Notes under the pieces: model-generated | Seen by the model: the letters and a program-made list of their open reading frames with translations, nothing else | The model's database searches: none | Told to the model about the DNA's origin: nothing | Shown: positions 62,301-64,000 of the stretch, in pieces | Layout: each line of letters starts with the position of its first letter | Position numbering within the stretch: the first letter of the stretch is position 1 | From: Mesorhizobium sp. 65-26 | GTDB taxonomy: Bacteria; Pseudomonadota; Alphaproteobacteria; Rhizobiales; Rhizobiaceae | Assembly (NCBI GenBank): GCA_001899205.1 | Contig: MKVL01000025.1 | Coordinates: 1-64,000, forward strand | Reading direction: 5' to 3' | DNA length: 64,000 nt | Position numbers and translations under genes: made by a program

Positions 62301-62461
62301 GGGCTGGCGCCGGTGTAGGCGGCGTAGATGCTGACGCTCGGCGGCGCGATGACGGGAAAGCGCGAGACCGGCAGCTGCGGGATCGAGGCCAGACCGGCCA
62401 GCGCGATGAAGATCGCGATGACCCAGGCGAAGACCGGCCGCTCTATGAAGAAGTGAGGCAT
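59339..62461 (-). CDS. RND multidrug efflux permease (AcrB/MexB, HAE1 family)
   Basis: The 1040-residue protein has twelve predicted helices. Hallmarks are [23 protein letters not shown], the helix-4 proton relay [18 protein letters not shown] with the DD pair, [47 protein letters not shown] and [14 protein letters not shown] with the conserved lysine. It exports hydrophobic drugs from the periplasm using the proton gradient. Length and motifs are complete. The adaptor gene ends 12 bases upstream. No outer-membrane channel gene is present, so it must borrow one from elsewhere. Confidence 0.96.
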   Translation of the reverse strand: MPHFFIERPVFAWVIAIFIALAGLASIPQLPVSRFPVIAPPSVSIYAAYTGASPQTINDSITAPIERELTAVKNVLYFESSSDSAGNANITVTFKPGTDPELAQIDVQNRLKAVEQRLPEPVRRSGLSVEGVTSGFLMIVSLRSEAGMADTIALEDYLARGLAPELKRVPGVGRVQSFGSEAAMRVWVDPARLVSYSVSMAEITQAIQAQNVQVAPGRLGETPTIPGQMISVPLDLDGQLKTPEDFAAIVLRSNPDGSKLTLGDVAKVEIGAQTMGFSIFDGGKPATAAAIQLKPGANAVSTSEGVKARLAELAQSMPKGVTYAVSYDTAPFVKLSISKVVQTLAEAMVLVFLIMLLFLQNIRYTLIPAIVAPIALLGTFAVMWTIGYSINVLTMFGMVLAIGIIVDDAIVVVENVERLMATKGLSPREATRRAMREITRAVVGITLVLTAVFLPMGLAGGSVGAIYRQFTVSLAVSILFSAFLALSLTPALCATILKPVPPRHERKGFFAWFNRGFEKLTGRYTSWVGWLVTRTGRVMLVYGALVGALALGYGALPTAFVPNEDQGTFMVSFTLPADATSERTQALVERFDRHAATRPDIANNLSIMGFGFSGSGPNAAMSFTTLRDFNARSGSTDAEIAAAEQAMQKATEGEVLVMKPPAIEELGTTSGISLRLVDRAGYDGAALRDAAETLVALAGQSKILRNVRVDGLPNGPSVKLRVDRQKAGALGVSFSAISDVLASTMGSTYVNDFPRAGILQQVIVKAQAKDRMQVEDVLKLQVRNDKGGMVPLSEMVTPQWYVGPLQLNRYNGYPSLSISGDAAPGVSSGTAMNEIERIATRLPAGFAVEWTGQSFQERQSGAQAPLLVAFSVVVVFLVLAALYESWAIPLSVMLVVPLGILGAVIAVHLRGFENDVFFKVGLITLIGLSAKNAVLIVEFARKLRDEGRSLCEATVEAARLRLRPIVMTSLAFTLGIVPLVVAKGPSSETQNALGTGLFGGMISATVLAVVFVPVFFVLVMRLPGRKAQTTIPTGSAPTKA

Positions 62462-62473
62462 CAGACGGTCTCC

Positions 62474-63667
62474 TCAGATTTCGCTCCTGGGCGGGGCAGG
62501 CTGGTAGGGGACCAGCTCCAGCGCTCGGCCTCCTTCCGTGCGATCCTGACCCTGCACGACCACGGTCTCCCCGGCCTTCAGGCCGGACAGGATGACGTAT
62601 TGTCGGTCGACCAGCGCTCCCAGCTGGACGTCGCGGCTGCTGGCCGTCTTGTCGTTTGCGACGATCGTGAGTTGCGCACGTCCCGACGGATCCCGGCGCA
62701 CGGCCTCCTGCGGCACCGTCAACGCATTCGCATAGACGGCGCTCGGCACCTTGGCGCGCAGGTACATGCCCGGCAGCAATTGCCTGCACGGGTTGGGCAC
62801 CTCCACGCGCATGGCGATGCTGCCGGTGCCGGGATCCACCGTACTGTCGGAGTAGAGGACCTTGCCCTGGAACGCGTAGGGCTTGCCGGTGATCGCCAGA
62901 ATGTCGACCGGAAGGGCGGCGGCATCCTCGCTCCGCCCGCTTGCAAGCATTTCCTTGAGCAGTTCCCGACGCATCGACGGCTGGCGGACGTCGAGATAAA
63001 CGCGGTCGATCTGCTGGACGACGGCGAGCGCTGTCGAGGCGCCGACGGAAGCGAGGCTGCCTTCGGTGGCGAAGGCTTGCCCAATGCGCCCCGCGATGGG
63101 GCTGCGGACGGTTGCGTGCGACCGCTCCAGTTCGCGACGCTTCAGGTTGGCCTTGGCCTCGGCGACACTTGCGCGAGCTTGCGCCAGCGTCGCCGTCGCG
63201 TCGCCGAGTGCGGCGGCGCTCGCTGTGCGCGCGGCCGCGAGTGCCTGGATGCGTTCATGCTTGACGGTCGCGTTGAGGAGATCCGCCTCCGCCCGGGCCA
63301 GGACCGCGGAAGCCGCTTCGACGTCGGCCGCGAACGGCGCGGGATCGATCTGGAACAGGGGCTGGCCTGCCGGCACCTCGGAGCCTTCGGTGAAGAGCAC
63401 CGTCTGGACGATGCCGTTGACCTGGGGACGTATTTCGGCGGTCCGCAGGGCCGACACGCGTCCCGGCAGCTCGTCGTAAACCACCACGCGGCGTGGCTGG
63501 ACCGTCTGCACCGCGATGCGAACGGGGGTGACCTCGGCTTGCGTCCGCGCCGCCGCGCTGTCCGTTTTCGGGCTTCCCGCTCCGTCCGTGCAGGCGACAA
63601 GAGCCAGCGCCGTGGCGGCGAGGAGAACGTGTGTCAGGGGGCGGCGAAGGCGCATAATCGCAGTCAT
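62474..63667 (-). CDS. RND efflux periplasmic adaptor (membrane fusion lipoprotein)
   Basis: The 397-residue protein has a lipoprotein signal (LLAATALALVAC, Cys near 26). The barrel/lipoyl part has YDELPGRVSALRTAEIRPQVNGIVQTVLFTEGSEVPAGQPLFQIDPAPF, followed by a helical hairpin (ARAEADLLNATVKHERIQALA). The returning half has HATVRSPIAGRIGQAFATEGSLASVG. It bridges the RND pump and the outer-membrane channel. First gene of the pump operon, divergent from a response regulator 154 bases away. Confidence 0.95.
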   Translation of the reverse strand: MTAIMRLRRPLTHVLLAATALALVACTDGAGSPKTDSAAARTQAEVTPVRIAVQTVQPRRVVVYDELPGRVSALRTAEIRPQVNGIVQTVLFTEGSEVPAGQPLFQIDPAPFAADVEAASAVLARAEADLLNATVKHERIQALAAARTASAAALGDATATLAQARASVAEAKANLKRRELERSHATVRSPIAGRIGQAFATEGSLASVGASTALAVVQQIDRVYLDVRQPSMRRELLKEMLASGRSEDAAALPVDILAITGKPYAFQGKVLYSDSTVDPGTGSIAMRVEVPNPCRQLLPGMYLRAKVPSAVYANALTVPQEAVRRDPSGRAQLTIVANDKTASSRDVQLGALVDRQYVILSGLKAGETVVVQGQDRTEGGRALELVPYQPAPPRSEI

Positions 63668-63821
63668 CCGTTAGGGCGGTCCCGTCGCTCAGGGCGACTT
63701 AGCCTCTATCGATCCGCCGGGTTGCCGGCATGTGGAGGTTGTGTTGCGATTTGATGGAGGCGGGCCGAGAACGCTCGACGCAGGCCGCGCCGGATGGCAT
63801 TCCTTGTTGACGGAGCACGCG

Positions 63822-64000
63822 ATGACAGCCCTCGTTCTGATAGCCGAAGACGACGACGAGATTTCAGCCATCCTGGACGCCTATCTTGTAAGGGAGGGGT
63901 TTCGGACGGTGCAGGCGCGCGACGGCCGCGCGGCTCTCGACATACACCTCGCGCTGAAGCCGGACCTCGTCCTTCTTGACGTCACGATGCCCCGCCTCGA
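63822..64000 (+). CDS. response regulator, partial (OmpR/BaeR-like), cut by the window end
   Basis: The visible part is a receiver domain: MTALVLIAEDDDEISAILDAYLVREGFRTVQARDGRAALDIHL, then PDLVLLDVTMPRLD with the phosphoacceptor aspartate. The output domain lies beyond the window. It is divergent from the RND operon, the arrangement of BaeR-type regulators that control efflux. That regulation is an inference. Confidence 0.9.
   Translation, partial: MTALVLIAEDDDEISAILDAYLVREGFRTVQARDGRAALDIHLALKPDLVLLDVTMPRL

Overview
The window looks like an accessory stretch of an alphaproteobacterial genome, most probably a member of the Hyphomicrobiales close to Mesorhizobium or Rhizobium. The reasons are the GTTC-N7-GTTC LexA boxes, the GGAAC-N16-CGTT and TGATCC-N18-TA promoters, the many DUF982 genes, usg and ChrR-type genes, and a palindromic intergenic element of the rhizobial type. 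No rRNA, tRNA, transposase, integrase or CRISPR array was seen. The first 10 kb carry a gene set common on rhizobial plasmids and integrative elements, so a megaplasmid or genomic island is likely, but the window cannot decide this.

Layout. (1) 0-10 kb: an ArdC anti-restriction remnant, then a ParB-like protein, a giant methyltransferase/strawberry-notch helicase whose stop codon appears lost, a Toprim protein, a DUF2493 (SLOG) protein and a tiny ORF. (2) 10-13.4 kb: an SOS mutagenesis locus with dinB, an atypical SRAP gene, a dead second SRAP gene fused by deletion to a truncated imuB, and imuA; two LexA boxes; dnaE2 is absent. (3) 13.5-18.5 kb: a GntR regulator with a palindromic operator candidate, a one-permease sugar-type ABC importer and a DJ-1/PfpI protein. 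(4) 19-21.3 kb: an M20 amidohydrolase and a TRIC-type channel. (5) 21.7-31.8 kb: a ChrR/ECF-sigma photo-oxidative stress island. Three transcription units (DUF2147-photolyase-DUF2177; sigma-chrR-DUF1295-CFA-like-membrane protein; FAD oxidoreductase-DUF1365-CFA) each start with the same TGATCC-N18-TA promoter; tspO follows.

(6) 32-58 kb: a general-stress region. It holds a KaiC-like ATPase/HWE kinase operon, a PAS-HisKA_2 kinase, groESL, usg, Hsp20, a single-domain response regulator, DUF72, a dead csbD, a zinc metallopeptidase, a FAD oxidoreductase, pyrophosphatase, half an Nramp gene, DUF892 and PRC-barrel proteins, a YghA-like SDR, YihY, two inverted Crp/Fnr paralogues, five intact DUF982 genes and a decayed duplicate block. 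Five exact and one near-exact EcfG-type promoters were found here, so much of the region probably answers to the general stress sigma factor, which is not encoded in the window. (7) 58.7-64 kb: a GNAT acetyltransferase, an RND efflux pump with its lipoprotein adaptor, and a divergent response regulator cut by the window end.

The common thread is stress survival: DNA damage (SOS), light and singlet oxygen (ChrR sigma), envelope and starvation stress (EcfG), and toxic compounds (RND). Gene decay is frequent (ardC, SRAP, imuB, csbD, Nramp, DUF982 copies, a NYN-domain remnant), as expected of an accessory replicon undergoing deletion.
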